Shown: positions 1 through 6,972 of the stretch, piece after piece
Layout: every line of letters begins with the position of its first letter
Position numbering within the stretch: position 1 is the first letter of the stretch
Assembly: GCF_015354615.1 (NCBI RefSeq)
Contig: NZ_JACAVQ010000001.1
Span: forward strand, 310,001-374,000
Length of the DNA: 64,000 nucleotides
Reading direction: 5' to 3'
Source: Aliidiomarina indica
GTDB taxonomy: Bacteria; Pseudomonadota; Gammaproteobacteria; Enterobacterales; Alteromonadaceae
Made by a program: the position numbers and the translations under genes
The notes under the pieces: model-generated
Told to the model about the DNA's origin: nothing
What the model saw: the letters and a program-made list of their open reading frames with translations, nothing else
Database searches by the model: none

Positions 1-1
1 T

Positions 2-412
2 GTATTAGAAATTACTGAACATGTGATCATCGACGATTATCGATTACTCGCCGAAACCCTGATGCCCTTGCGTCAGCAAGGTTTACGAATAGCCATTGAT
101 GACGCCGGCGCCGGCTATGCTAGTTTCCGCCACATCCTGCACCTCAAGCCAGATTTTATTAAGCTGGATATGAGCCTAGTTCGGGATATCGACACGGATA
201 TTTCCCGTCGAGCGCTCGCAACCTCACTTGTAAAGTTCTCTCAAGATATTGAGAGTTCATTAATCGCTGAAGGGGTCGAGACTCAAAACGAACTCGATAC
301 ACTAATGGGCTTAGGCATAGGAAATGTGCAGGGATTTCATCTCCATCGGCCTCAGCCGCTAGAGGCGCTTAGGCTGATTCTGGCCAAACAACACGCTGTA
401 GCCGTGCATTAA
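2..412 (+). CDS. EAL-domain protein, C-terminal fragment (cyclic-di-GMP phosphodiesterase family)
   Basis: The open frame enters from the left edge, so only the last 136 residues are visible. It reads VLEITEH at the edge, the start of the EAL-family metal-binding stretch, then DDAGAGYASF (canonical DDFGTGYSS), then KPDFIKLD, IAEGVET and QGFHLHRP near the C-terminus. These motifs define the EAL fold, which hydrolyses c-di-GMP to pGpG. Asp-Asp, the Lys of KLD and the Glu of AEGVE are all present, so the visible half looks catalytically competent. The EAL signature itself and any sensor or GGDEF domain lie outside the window. No terminator is obvious after the stop. Confidence 0.9.
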   Translation, partial: VLEITEHVIIDDYRLLAETLMPLRQQGLRIAIDDAGAGYASFRHILHLKPDFIKLDMSLVRDIDTDISRRALATSLVKFSQDIESSLIAEGVETQNELDTLMGLGIGNVQGFHLHRPQPLEALRLILAKQHAVAVH

Positions 413-775
413 TTTGGGTGAAAGACCTGTCCAAGGTCAACACAGTTCCGCGAAGCTTTCACTTGTTCAAGGTGTTCTCTTTTAGTAATCTCAAATCAGA
501 ATAAAAAACGCGAGCCGACAGACAACGTCCAACTGAATTTAATGAGTCCGCTCAGATAGTTTCCTCATGGAAGAGCCTTCCTCATAGTTTGTTTTCGCTA
601 GTTTTACTTCTTTAAGCCTCCCTTTGTTAAAGGTCGCTTTTGCGTGGTCGATGTTGAAAGTGTTTCGACTTTCTGCCGAACGTCGCCGGTTAGAGAAGGA
701 ATAGCACTGGACGTATATTTCACAATTTATTGAAGCAAGCACCTGAACACACCCAATTGTCGAGGAGCAGGCTAG
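413..775. other. intergenic region, no gene recognised
   Basis: This 363-base stretch holds no convincing gene. A 67-codon minus-strand frame (539-742) has no recognisable family, no good ribosome-binding site and atypical composition, so it is not called. The only supported element is the AGGAG ribosome-binding site just before the oxidoreductase start at 776. Confidence 0.5.
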
Positions 776-1747
776 ATGAAAGCACTGATGCTAAAGCGCT
801 ATGGTTCGCCGGACTTTCTCACCATTGAAGAGGTTGCAACACCGAGGCCGTTGGGTGATCAGGTGCTTATCAAAATTAAGGCTGTCTCGATTAACGATTG
901 GGATTGGGGATTACTTCACGGTACCCCCTTTGTTCCTAATCGCCTTATGGCGGGTCTATTGCGTCCGCGTATTGTGCTCGGTGCCGATGTTGCGGGAATC
1001 ATCGAAGCGGTTGGGAATAAGGTTACGGCGTATAAGCCAGGCGATGAGGTGTTCGGCGATTTATCAGGATGTGGTTTCGGTGGCTTTGCAGAGTATGTGT
1101 GTGTACCGCAACGCTCAGTGTGCTTAAAGTCTGCACGGATGAGTTTTGTGCAAGCTGCTTCCATCCCACACGCGGGGATGTTGGCCCTGCAAGGGGTAAG
1201 GGCAGCCGGTGACCTTGAATTAGGACAAGAAGTGTTGATTAATGGCGCAGGTGGTGGTGTCGGCAGTATCGCGATACAACTTCTCAAACGTCAGAATCTG
1301 GAAGTGACTGGTGTTGATAGTGCAGCGAAGCTGGATGCAATGCGGGGGTGGGGGTTTGATCATGTGCTTGATTATCGCATGGATGATTTCACCCGCACTG
1401 GAAAACGTTATGATTTAATTATTGATGTGAAGTCAGATCGATCGCCCTCGGATTATGAACGTGCTTTAAAACCTTTTGGTGTTTATGCAACCTTAGGTGG
1501 GGGATTATCTCACTTATTGAAAATAGTATTGTCAGGCCTGCGTATAAACCGAGCACGCGACAAGAAGCTTCAGGTTATTGGGCTGCAAAGTAATCGCGAA
1601 CTCGCTTATTTTAACGAACTCTTCGAAGCGGGCAAGTTCAAGCCCGTGATTGACTCCGAGTTTGAGTTCACCACCTCTAGCGTGCGCGATGCATTTCGCC
1701 ATTTCGAGGCGGCCGCCCACAAAGGAAAAGTAGTGGTTCGCCTATAA
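776..1747 (+). CDS. Zinc-free medium-chain dehydrogenase/reductase, NAD(P)-dependent (quinone oxidoreductase-like)
   Basis: A 323-residue MDR protein of normal family length. The N-terminal GroES-like domain begins MKALMLKRYGSPDFL and contains VLGADVAGIIEAVG and KPGDEVFGD; the Rossmann domain carries INGAGGGVGSIAIQ around residue 155, the dinucleotide-binding glycine motif. The catalytic-zinc cysteine of true alcohol dehydrogenases is absent (SINDWDW in its place), as in quinone oxidoreductases and related enone reductases. It probably reduces an activated double bond or quinone with NADPH, but the substrate cannot be read from sequence. An AGGAG lies about 7 bases before the ATG. It appears to be monocistronic. 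Confidence 0.85.
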   Translation: MKALMLKRYGSPDFLTIEEVATPRPLGDQVLIKIKAVSINDWDWGLLHGTPFVPNRLMAGLLRPRIVLGADVAGIIEAVGNKVTAYKPGDEVFGDLSGCGFGGFAEYVCVPQRSVCLKSARMSFVQAASIPHAGMLALQGVRAAGDLELGQEVLINGAGGGVGSIAIQLLKRQNLEVTGVDSAAKLDAMRGWGFDHVLDYRMDDFTRTGKRYDLIIDVKSDRSPSDYERALKPFGVYATLGGGLSHLLKIVLSGLRINRARDKKLQVIGLQSNRELAYFNELFEAGKFKPVIDSEFEFTTSSVRDAFRHFEAAAHKGKVVVRL

Positions 1748-1946
1748 TCCAAAACGCCGTCGTAGACTTATTCATTTTCGTTTACGCTGTAGCCGTTCCT
1801 AGATATATTAACGTAATGATTTGGTGGTGAGTTTAATGTTCGTGGCACGTATTTCTATCATTATATGGCCGTTGCTCAATCTATACTGTTTGTCCGCTGA
1901 ACGTCGCTGATTATAAAAAAAACTAGAGTTTGAGAGGGAATTCACT

Positions 1947-2402
1947 ATGGAAAATTACCATTACGCTGGCTTTTGGCTGCGCCTTGGGGCGGCAGTCATT
2001 GATACTATTATTCTTCTTATCGTCATCGGTACTCCCCTGAGTTTTATCTATGGAGTGGATTACTGGCTCGACGATAGACTGGTGCACGGCACTTGGGATG
2101 TTCTTCTAAGTTATGTATTTCCGTTCGTTGCAACCATTTGGTTCTGGCGGAGGTTTCTAGGCACGCCGGGTAAAATGGGTCTGAAACTTAGAGTCGTTGA
2201 TGCAGTTACTGGCGATAAGCTTACGGTTGCCCAGTCGATTGGGCGCTACTTTGCCTACATTATTTCAGGCCTGCCACTAGGCTTGGGTTTTATCTGGATT
2301 GGCATTGATGCTAAGAAGCAGGGATGGCATGACAAATTAGCGGGAACCGTTGTGATCGTTGATACGGCTCCAACCCCGGTTAAGTTCGATCAAAAGGTGT
2401 GA
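1947..2402 (+). CDS. RDD family inner-membrane protein
   Basis: A 151-residue integral membrane protein. The RDD signature is visible: an Arg followed by Gly-Ala-Ala-Val-Ile-Asp at the start of TM1 (RLGAAVIDTIILL), and GTPGKMGLKLRVVDA with the conserved Asp in the middle loop. Three to four hydrophobic segments fill the rest. RDD proteins are poorly defined; some are linked to ion transport. A GAGAGGG ribosome-binding site precedes the ATG. It lies 43 bases before the following lipoprotein gene on the same strand, so the two may be co-transcribed. Function beyond membrane location is unknown. Confidence 0.85.
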   Translation: MENYHYAGFWLRLGAAVIDTIILLIVIGTPLSFIYGVDYWLDDRLVHGTWDVLLSYVFPFVATIWFWRRFLGTPGKMGLKLRVVDAVTGDKLTVAQSIGRYFAYIISGLPLGLGFIWIGIDAKKQGWHDKLAGTVVIVDTAPTPVKFDQKV

Positions 2403-2445
2403 TAACGCCATAACTATAGAAAAATAAAAATAAAAAGGACTCCCC

Positions 2446-3234
2446 ATGCGCTTTTACAAAATACTAGCTGCGACTTTTCTTTCCCTGTTTCTTGCGTCTT
2501 GTAGTTCAGAATTTCTAACCGACAGATTGGTGTCGGAACAAGAGTCGGATTTTGCACGAGAGTATTTAACGAGGCTAAAGGCCAAAGATGTCGAGTATGT
2601 ACGTAGCTTTTTAACCCCTGAGTTAGCCGCGCAAGTATCTGATGCGCTGATCCTTGACGTGGCAAATTACTTCTACCCAGGTGAGCCCAAATCAGTAGAA
2701 CTCATTGGCTATCAAGTATATATAATCAATAACCTAAGGGAAGTGAGCATTACCTTTGAATATGAATTCGAATCGGGATGGAATTTGGTGAATGTGGTGC
2801 TGAATTCTCGAGAGGACGAATATGAAGTTCTCGACTTTCATGTATATCAAACAGAGGGTTCGCAAAGTTCTTTACATGCCTTTGATTTGGCAGAAAAAAG
2901 CCCCATTCAATATGCGGTGCTTTTAATGGCTATTGCGGTTCCTATTTTCATACTTGTGACGCTTGTGGCCTGTATTCGAACGCCCGTTCCGAGTAAAAAA
3001 TGGCTGTGGATTATTTTTATTGCGGTGGGTATAGGGAGTATACAAGTGAACTGGACAACAGCCGAATACGCAATTCAGCTGTTTAATATTCAGTTCTTTG
3101 GTGCCTCTGCATTCTCAGCGGGGGCTAGCGCCCCTTGGATTATCTCTGCCGCTGTGCCTTGGGGCGCAATAATCTTCTGGTTTAAGCGGCGGAAGTATCT
3201 GGAGCAGACTGGTCAGAAGCCGGAAGCTCAGTAG
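2446..3234 (+). CDS. Hypothetical lipoprotein with C-terminal transmembrane segments
   Basis: A 262-residue protein with a clean lipoprotein signal (ATFLSLFLASC, Cys19). A soluble alpha/beta stretch of about 130 residues follows; its shape (EYLTRLKAKD..., then YEVLDFHVY) recalls NTF2/DUF4878-type lipoprotein domains, but that is only a resemblance. The C-terminal third has about three hydrophobic helices and ends with basic residues, an odd combination for a lipidated protein. AAGGA precedes the ATG. The 3' end overlaps the convergent yebG gene by 53 bases. It follows the RDD gene and may share its transcript. No specific function is recognised. Confidence 0.75.
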   Translation: MRFYKILAATFLSLFLASCSSEFLTDRLVSEQESDFAREYLTRLKAKDVEYVRSFLTPELAAQVSDALILDVANYFYPGEPKSVELIGYQVYIINNLREVSITFEYEFESGWNLVNVVLNSREDEYEVLDFHVYQTEGSQSSLHAFDLAEKSPIQYAVLLMAIAVPIFILVTLVACIRTPVPSKKWLWIIFIAVGIGSIQVNWTTAEYAIQLFNIQFFGASAFSAGASAPWIISAAVPWGAIIFWFKRRKYLEQTGQKPEAQ

Positions 3235-3511
3235 CACGCGTATCGGTGTTCTTTACGACTTTTTTAGCCGGCTTCTTTGCCGGCTTTTTCGCGCCTAGGG
3301 CAACTAACACCGGCTCGCGCTGCTTGGCCAGATAAAAGGCGAGGTCTTCGCAGGCTTGTTCATTTCCAAGGAGTTCGCTTTGCTCTAGCAACGGCATCAA
3401 TTGATCGACCATGTCGAGCATTTTATCGTACGCATCAGCTTCGGCTTTGGTGGTGAACTTCATTTTTTCTTCTCCGTTGCGAACAACTACGTACTGTGTG
3501 ATCACAGCCAT
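3182..3511 (-). CDS. yebG: YebG family SOS-inducible protein
   Basis: A 109-residue protein aligning by eye with E. coli YebG (96 aa): MAVITQYVVVRNGEEKMKFT, then KAEADAYDKMLD, then a helical acidic middle part. The C-terminal tail differs: it is rich in Lys-Pro-Ala repeats (KKPAKKPAKK), suggesting nucleic-acid contact. In E. coli yebG is a LexA-regulated gene of unclear biochemical function. A good LexA box lies 33-48 bases upstream of this ATG, supporting SOS control here too. GAGGT precedes the start codon. Its 3' end overlaps the convergent lipoprotein gene. Confidence 0.9.
   Translation of the reverse strand: MAVITQYVVVRNGEEKMKFTTKAEADAYDKMLDMVDQLMPLLEQSELLGNEQACEDLAFYLAKQREPVLVALGAKKPAKKPAKKVVKNTDTRATELPASDQSAPDTSAA
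3266..3289 (+). terminator. Rho-independent terminator for the upstream lipoprotein gene, inside yebG
   Basis: AGCCGGC, a six-base loop, GCCGGCT and then five T's on the plus strand, 32 bases after the stop of the lipoprotein gene. The same DNA encodes the Lys-Pro-Ala-Lys repeats near the C-terminus of YebG on the other strand. Confidence 0.6.
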
Positions 3512-3543
3512 GATGTACCTCGTGGGTGGCGTTAAATGATTTA

Positions 3544-3559
3544 CTGGTTATTTATACAG
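3544..3559 (-). promoter_or_regulatory. LexA (SOS) box of yebG
   Basis: Read on the minus strand the site is CTGTATAAATAACCAG, matching the gammaproteobacterial LexA consensus CTGT-N8-ACAG except for one base, with the usual A/T-rich centre. It sits 33-48 bases upstream of the yebG start codon, where a repressor would cover the promoter. Confidence 0.8.
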
Positions 3560-3595
3560 TTATTAGGGGTGGTTTTCAATAGCTGTGTTGGCATA

Positions 3596-3624
3596 CCGTA
3601 ACCAACGCAATGTGTTGGTTACGG
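3596..3624. repeat. Dispersed palindromic repeat, copy 1
   Basis: A 29-base near-perfect inverted repeat: CCGTAACCAACGCA, one central base, then TGTGTTGGTTACGG, with only a G-T wobble in the stem. The core CCAACGCA/TGTGTTGG is the same family as the palindrome between units of the tandem array at 31 kb. Confidence 0.75.
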
Positions 3625-3650
3625 AGGTGATCGGAGTGCTGAAGCTTTGT

Positions 3651-3669
3651 GCCAACGCACTGCGTTGGC
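3651..3669. repeat. Dispersed palindromic repeat, copy 2
   Basis: A perfect 19-base inverted repeat, GCCAACGCA-C-TGCGTTGGC, 26 bases beyond copy 1. It lies just after the stop of the XRE regulator gene (minus strand), so as RNA it could act as a 3' hairpin, although there is no U-tract. Confidence 0.8.
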
Positions 3670-3673
3670 CAGG

Positions 3674-3886
3674 TTAGGGCTGATATTCAAACACGGCTTC
3701 GAGGTTGGTGTTGAAAGTAACGGCAATGCGAAAGGCCGTTTCCAGCGACGGCGAGTAGCGGCGCTGCTCTATTGCGGCAATGGTTTGCCGCGTTACCCCA
3801 ACATGCTCGCCTAACTCTGCTTGCGTCATGCCAGCAGCCTCGCGTAACTCTTTCACGCAATTGGTAATAGGCAGCAGCTTAGCCAC
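3674..3886 (-). CDS. XRE/Cro-type helix-turn-helix regulator (short)
   Basis: A 70-residue single-domain DNA-binding protein. The HTH_3 pattern is complete: VKELREAAGMTQAELGEHVG, then VTRQTIAAIEQRRYSPSLE and a final FEYQP. This is the compact YozG/Rv1404-like type usually encoded next to a small membrane protein. Its start overlaps the upstream membrane-protein gene by 8 bases, implying translational coupling. Two identical-looking 18-bp operators surround the shared promoter, so autorepression is likely (inference). The signal sensed is unknown; the partner membrane protein may influence its activity. Confidence 0.9.
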   Translation of the reverse strand: MAKLLPITNCVKELREAAGMTQAELGEHVGVTRQTIAAIEQRRYSPSLETAFRIAVTFNTNLEAVFEYQP

Positions 3887-4295
3887 GACGATGCCTCCAG
3901 ATCACCACAAGATATTCGGCAACTTGGCTGGCGATCAGTGCCGCAAACACAGAGTAGAACAACAAATGGCCATCAAAATGCGCCAAGTAGTGGCCCAGAG
4001 CAGCAACACATCCCAAAACAAGTACAACACCACTTACATGACCACCATAAACATCAAATTGACGCTCACGCTCATCGGGTGCTGTTGATGCGCGTTTAGA
4101 CGTGGCGGCAAGCGCAATGTGACCGATGATACTCAGAACCACGATAGCGATGACATATTGAATTAAAATGCCGGAGTTAGGGGGTACTAATACTCCCAAG
4201 GCCTGACTATGGTGGATGATATTTTTTAATAACTGGCCTGATGCGATCAATAACACAACTAACATAACCCAAGCGGTTTTTTCATGGTTTGCCAT
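3879..4295 (-). CDS. Small inner-membrane protein, partner of the XRE regulator (DUF2178-like)
   Basis: A 138-residue protein with four hydrophobic segments (around residues 8-26, 42-62, 84-104 and 110-130). A charged cytoplasmic loop between TM2 and TM3 carries APDERERQFD, the PDERE-type motif seen in DUF2178/DUF3796-like proteins that are regularly paired with short XRE regulators. It is first in a two-gene operon and overlaps the regulator by 8 bases. The family has no established biochemical role. One plausible reading is a membrane-bound sensor or tether for the regulator, but nothing in the sequence proves this. Confidence 0.8.
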   Translation of the reverse strand: MANHEKTAWVMLVVLLIASGQLLKNIIHHSQALGVLVPPNSGILIQYVIAIVVLSIIGHIALAATSKRASTAPDERERQFDVYGGHVSGVVLVLGCVAALGHYLAHFDGHLLFYSVFAALIASQVAEYLVVIWRHRRG

Positions 4296-4339
4296 ATTCG
4301 CTGCTCCTCAGCATGGTTAAAGAAATACCCTTCAATGCA

Positions 4340-4357
4340 TGTTAAATATTTTTAACA
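4340..4357. promoter_or_regulatory. Operator 1 of the XRE/membrane-protein operon
   Basis: A perfect inverted repeat TGTTAAA-TATT-TTTAACA. It lies downstream of the predicted transcription start of the minus-strand operon, 45 bases upstream of the first start codon. The same 18-bp sequence recurs at 4394-4411. Confidence 0.65.
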
Positions 4358-4371
4358 CTGAATTAAGGGCT

Positions 4372-4399
4372 AGTATGGCGAAGGAATCTGTAATGTCAA
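4372..4399 (-). promoter_or_regulatory. Promoter of the membrane-protein/XRE operon
   Basis: On the minus strand a perfect -35 TTGACA (4399-4394) is followed after 16 bases by CATACT (4377-4372), four of six matches to the -10 consensus. The -35 box is inside operator 2, so repressor binding would block RNA polymerase. Confidence 0.6.
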
Positions 4400-4411
4400 A
4401 TATTTTTAACA
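4394..4411. promoter_or_regulatory. Operator 2 of the XRE/membrane-protein operon
   Basis: TGTCAAA-TATT-TTTAACA, differing from operator 1 at a single base. Centre-to-centre distance is 54 bp, about five helical turns, so two bound dimers would lie on the same face of the DNA. Confidence 0.65.
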
Positions 4412-4520
4412 TGTGTGTGTAAAAGAGTTACTTACAAATCGTTACAAATCTGTAATTTTTACGCTCGGTAAATTTTAATTTTCGTGATAAATTTGAAGTT
4501 CCTACCTCGAGGATTAACCA

Positions 4521-5510
4521 ATGAATCAAAAAGGAATTATGGCAGGGGTGATCGCCATTTCGCTTGCCGGTTGCGCAACGCAAACCCCACAACCCGTTGT
4601 TGAAGCACCGCCGGTTACTCGCGCGGAACAGTTGCAAGCACAACAGCAGCAACAGCAGCAAGCACCGCAGCCACTGGGATTAAAGCGCAAACTTGCGGTC
4701 GGCCGATTAACAAACGAAACCAATTATGGTCGAAGTTTGTTGCGCGAAGCTGTTCAGGGAGCTGAAGATCAAAAAATCGCAGATATGTTTACCCAGTCGG
4801 TAGCCAATACAGGGCAGTTCTTGGTCTTTGAACGCCAAGACATTGATGCGATTCGTAATGAGCAGAAACTGTTAGGCCAGGAAAACAATTTAGTGGGTGT
4901 TGATACCTTGGTCATGGGCTCGCTGACTCAATTTGGCCGATCAAATACGGGTGAGCGCGGTTTTTTCTCAACCAGCGGTCGGCAAGAAGCTACTGCGACC
5001 GTTGATTTGCGTATTGTTGATGTGGCCACAGGCCAAGTGATCGGCTCTGTCACTGGAACGGGTAGTTCTTCGTTAGAACAATCGCGGACTATGGGATTTG
5101 GTTCGGTAGCAGGTTACGACGGCAGTTTAAATGACCAAGCAATCGGTGCTGCGGTAAATGCAGCGGTTGAAGAAATGATGCATTTGTTACTCAATCGTCC
5201 GTGGACAGCGGATATTTTAGCGGTTGAGGAAGATATTATTTATTTCAGCGGTGGCGCTAATCAGGGCGTAAAATCGGGCATGGTATTCGACGTAATGACG
5301 AAAGGCCAAACGATTCGCTCGCAAGCTACCGGCGCCATGGTGACATTACCAGGGCGTAAAGTAGCAGAGTTAAGAGTCACTGGTCTATTCGGCACCACCG
5401 ATTTAGATCAAGGCGCGATGGCGACACTGACGAATGGAACACTGACAGGGCATGAGTTAAGCCAGCTTGAGATTCGTGAGCAAACGACAGCACAGCAAGG
5501 AGCACGCTAA
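4521..5510 (+). CDS. CsgG-family outer-membrane lipoprotein
   Basis: A 329-residue protein with a lipoprotein signal (AISLAGC, Cys18), a Gln-rich linker (a run of Gln around residues 37-47) and a CsgG domain: KLAVGRLTNETNYG, FVFERQDIDAI-like stretch, VDTLVMGSLTQFG and RIVDVATGQVIGS. CsgG forms the curli export pore in enterics, but family members without curli subunits are common and act in other envelope roles. No curlin genes are visible here. It is first of four tightly spaced lipoprotein genes; the stop overlaps the next ATG by one base. Its own start has a CGAGG ribosome-binding site. Confidence 0.88.
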   Translation: MNQKGIMAGVIAISLAGCATQTPQPVVEAPPVTRAEQLQAQQQQQQQAPQPLGLKRKLAVGRLTNETNYGRSLLREAVQGAEDQKIADMFTQSVANTGQFLVFERQDIDAIRNEQKLLGQENNLVGVDTLVMGSLTQFGRSNTGERGFFSTSGRQEATATVDLRIVDVATGQVIGSVTGTGSSSLEQSRTMGFGSVAGYDGSLNDQAIGAAVNAAVEEMMHLLLNRPWTADILAVEEDIIYFSGGANQGVKSGMVFDVMTKGQTIRSQATGAMVTLPGRKVAELRVTGLFGTTDLDQGAMATLTNGTLTGHELSQLEIREQTTAQQGAR

Positions 5511-5821
5511 TGCGTATTCTACTTATTTTGTGTATCAGTTTAGTGGTTTTGGGTGGCTGTGCGAAACAACCCAGTCGGTTTACTGAAATTCAAGACACAT
5601 CGCCGACGGTAAATTTTAAAGTTCAGCAGCCTGCAGGATTGGAGTTGTGGGTGGATGGTTTGGCTTATGGTGCATTAGAACAGTACGTGTACCCTAACAA
5701 GGCACTGTCGTTACTACCCGGACAACACTTAATTGAAATCCGTCATGGTGGGCGCGTGGTATTTAGCGAACAAGTGTATTTTAGCCAAGGTACCTATCGA
5801 ACGATCGAGGTGCGGCCATGA
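5510..5821 (+). CDS. Small lipoprotein with PEGA-like domain
   Basis: A 103-residue lipoprotein (lipobox VLGGC, Cys17). The body (VNFKVQQPAGLELWVDG..., LLPGQHLIEIRHGGRVVFSE) has the pattern of a PEGA beta-domain: a Gly-Leu-x-Leu-x-Val-Asp-Gly start and a Pro-Gly-x-His turn. PEGA modules bind surface structures in other proteins; the role here is not known. The start overlaps the stop of the CsgG-like gene (TAATG) and its own stop overlaps the next gene by 4 bases, so all are co-translated. This gene is an addition to the three-gene set known from Neisseria. Confidence 0.75.
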   Translation: MRILLILCISLVVLGGCAKQPSRFTEIQDTSPTVNFKVQQPAGLELWVDGLAYGALEQYVYPNKALSLLPGQHLIEIRHGGRVVFSEQVYFSQGTYRTIEVRP

Positions 5822-6204
5822 AGCAATCAGTCAAACTTGCCGGACTTGGCCTCACCGCTATGCTATTGCTCGCAGGATGCCAGACCAATCAGCATATGTA
5901 CCAGTGGGGTAACTACGAAGAAACTCTGTTTACTTACTTTCATGAGCCTGCGGTGAAAGATGAAATGCTCGAGAAGTATCTGGACTTTCTCGCACGATCA
6001 TCTCGTGATAGTAAACGTGTAGCTCCCGGTTTATTCGCAGAAGCAGGAACCTTCTTGTTTGAAGCAGGGGACTTCGAAGGCGCTATTCGTTTTTATGAGC
6101 TTGAAGCGAAACTTTGGCCGCAAAGTCGGCCGTTAATGGAAACCTTGATTGCGAGTATTTTACGCATTCAGGGCCATCAACAGGACCAAGAGGTGGCCTT
6201 ATGA
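5818..6204 (+). CDS. DUF4810 lipoprotein
   Basis: A 128-residue lipoprotein (lipobox LLLAGC, Cys21) with the DUF4810 pattern: YQWGNYEETLFTYF close to the N-terminus, then helical residues resembling a TPR unit (GLFAEAGTFLFEAGDFEGAI, FYELEAKLWPQS). DUF4810 proteins are nearly always encoded between a CsgG-like and a GNA1162-like lipoprotein gene, as here. A helical-repeat scaffold tethered to the outer membrane is the likely form. The ATG overlaps the previous stop by 4 bases (ATGA) and the stop overlaps the next start. Confidence 0.88.
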   Translation: MKQSVKLAGLGLTAMLLLAGCQTNQHMYQWGNYEETLFTYFHEPAVKDEMLEKYLDFLARSSRDSKRVAPGLFAEAGTFLFEAGDFEGAIRFYELEAKLWPQSRPLMETLIASILRIQGHQQDQEVAL

Positions 6205-6908
6205 TGAAGCGATGGATTCGCGCCTTAGTGGTGCTACCGGTACTGTTTATGGTGGGATGTGCGACCACCCATGATACGACTTACTTAGAGCCGTTGCATA
6301 CGGCCGATTTGCATTCAATACTGATTGTGCCTGTGAATAATAATACCATTGACGTGCAGGCGCCTACCTCAGTACTGGCAACACTCCCTTTTGTTTTGGC
6401 TGAAAAAGGGTATTACGTCTTTCCTGTGCATACGGTAAAAACGTTGCTCGATGCCGAAGGCTATTATGAGGCGGCAGAAGTACACGCTGCACCGTCAGAA
6501 GCATTGGCGGCGTTATTTGGTGCCGACAGTATTTTATACGTGACCATTCATGAGTGGGAAGCACGCTACGCGATTTTAGCGACCACCACGGAAGTCGACT
6601 TCGAGTATAAACTCGTATCGGCTGCGGGTGAAACTTTGTGGGAGGCTCGCAAGGGTTTGATGTATTCCCCGCAAAACCAGAACAGCTCAGGGAATATTTT
6701 TGCCGACATGATTGCGATGGCAATTACGGCTGCGATCGAACGGGCAGCACCGAATTATCTACCGCTGACTCGTCAAGCGAACCATGAAGTGTTTAACGGT
6801 GGAATAACAGGTTTACCGCCAGGTCCAAACCACCCAGAGTATCAGAACTATTATCGTCAGATTCGTGCCACGCAAGGTGCAACGGCAAAAGAAAAATCTG
6901 AAGAGTAG
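6201..6908 (+). CDS. GNA1162/DUF799 family lipoprotein
   Basis: A 235-residue lipoprotein; ATGATG at 6201 is chosen because it overlaps the DUF4810 stop and gives a proper signal (LPVLFMVGC). The body matches the DUF799 family, known from meningococcal antigen GNA1162: SILIVPVNNNTIDV, an adenine-like hinge of small residues, ADSILYVTIHEWEARY and ILATTTEVDFEYKL. The GNA1162 structure resembles TolB's N-terminal domain, suggesting assembly of an envelope complex. It is last in the four-gene operon, followed by a terminator at 6924. Function of the set is unproven in any species I can name with certainty. Confidence 0.88.
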   Translation: MMKRWIRALVVLPVLFMVGCATTHDTTYLEPLHTADLHSILIVPVNNNTIDVQAPTSVLATLPFVLAEKGYYVFPVHTVKTLLDAEGYYEAAEVHAAPSEALAALFGADSILYVTIHEWEARYAILATTTEVDFEYKLVSAAGETLWEARKGLMYSPQNQNSSGNIFADMIAMAITAAIERAAPNYLPLTRQANHEVFNGGITGLPPGPNHPEYQNYYRQIRATQGATAKEKSEE

Positions 6909-6923
6909 TTAAAATGAATAGTA

Positions 6924-6950
6924 GGGGTAGGGTGTACCTGCCCCTTTTTT
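6924..6950 (+). terminator. Terminator after the lipoprotein operon
   Basis: GGGGTAGG, a five-base loop, CCTGCCCC (one mismatch in the stem) and six T's, 16 bases after the last stop codon of the operon. Confidence 0.75.
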
Positions 6951-6972
6951 CAAAGCAAACACAGCCCGTGTG

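Noticed and set aside
539-742. 67-residue minus-strand frame in the first intergenic region
   Set aside because: No family resemblance, no ribosome-binding site and no neighbour on that strand; composition looks non-coding.
1870-1925. Short sequence (CCGCTGAACGTCGCTGATTA) similar to one near 675-697 (TGCCGAACGTCGCCGGTTA)
   Set aside because: Only about 19 bases with several differences, no symmetry; not enough to call a repeat without genome context.
3493-3506. CTGTGTGATCACAG near the yebG start, looking like a CRP or LexA half-site pair
   Set aside because: It lacks the 6-base spacer of CRP sites and the 8-base spacer of LexA boxes, and it is inside the coding sequence.
6114-6200. 87-base upstream extension of the GNA1162-like gene
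   Set aside because: It runs inside the DUF4810 gene and would bury the lipoprotein signal; ATG 6201 fits the overlap pattern of the operon.
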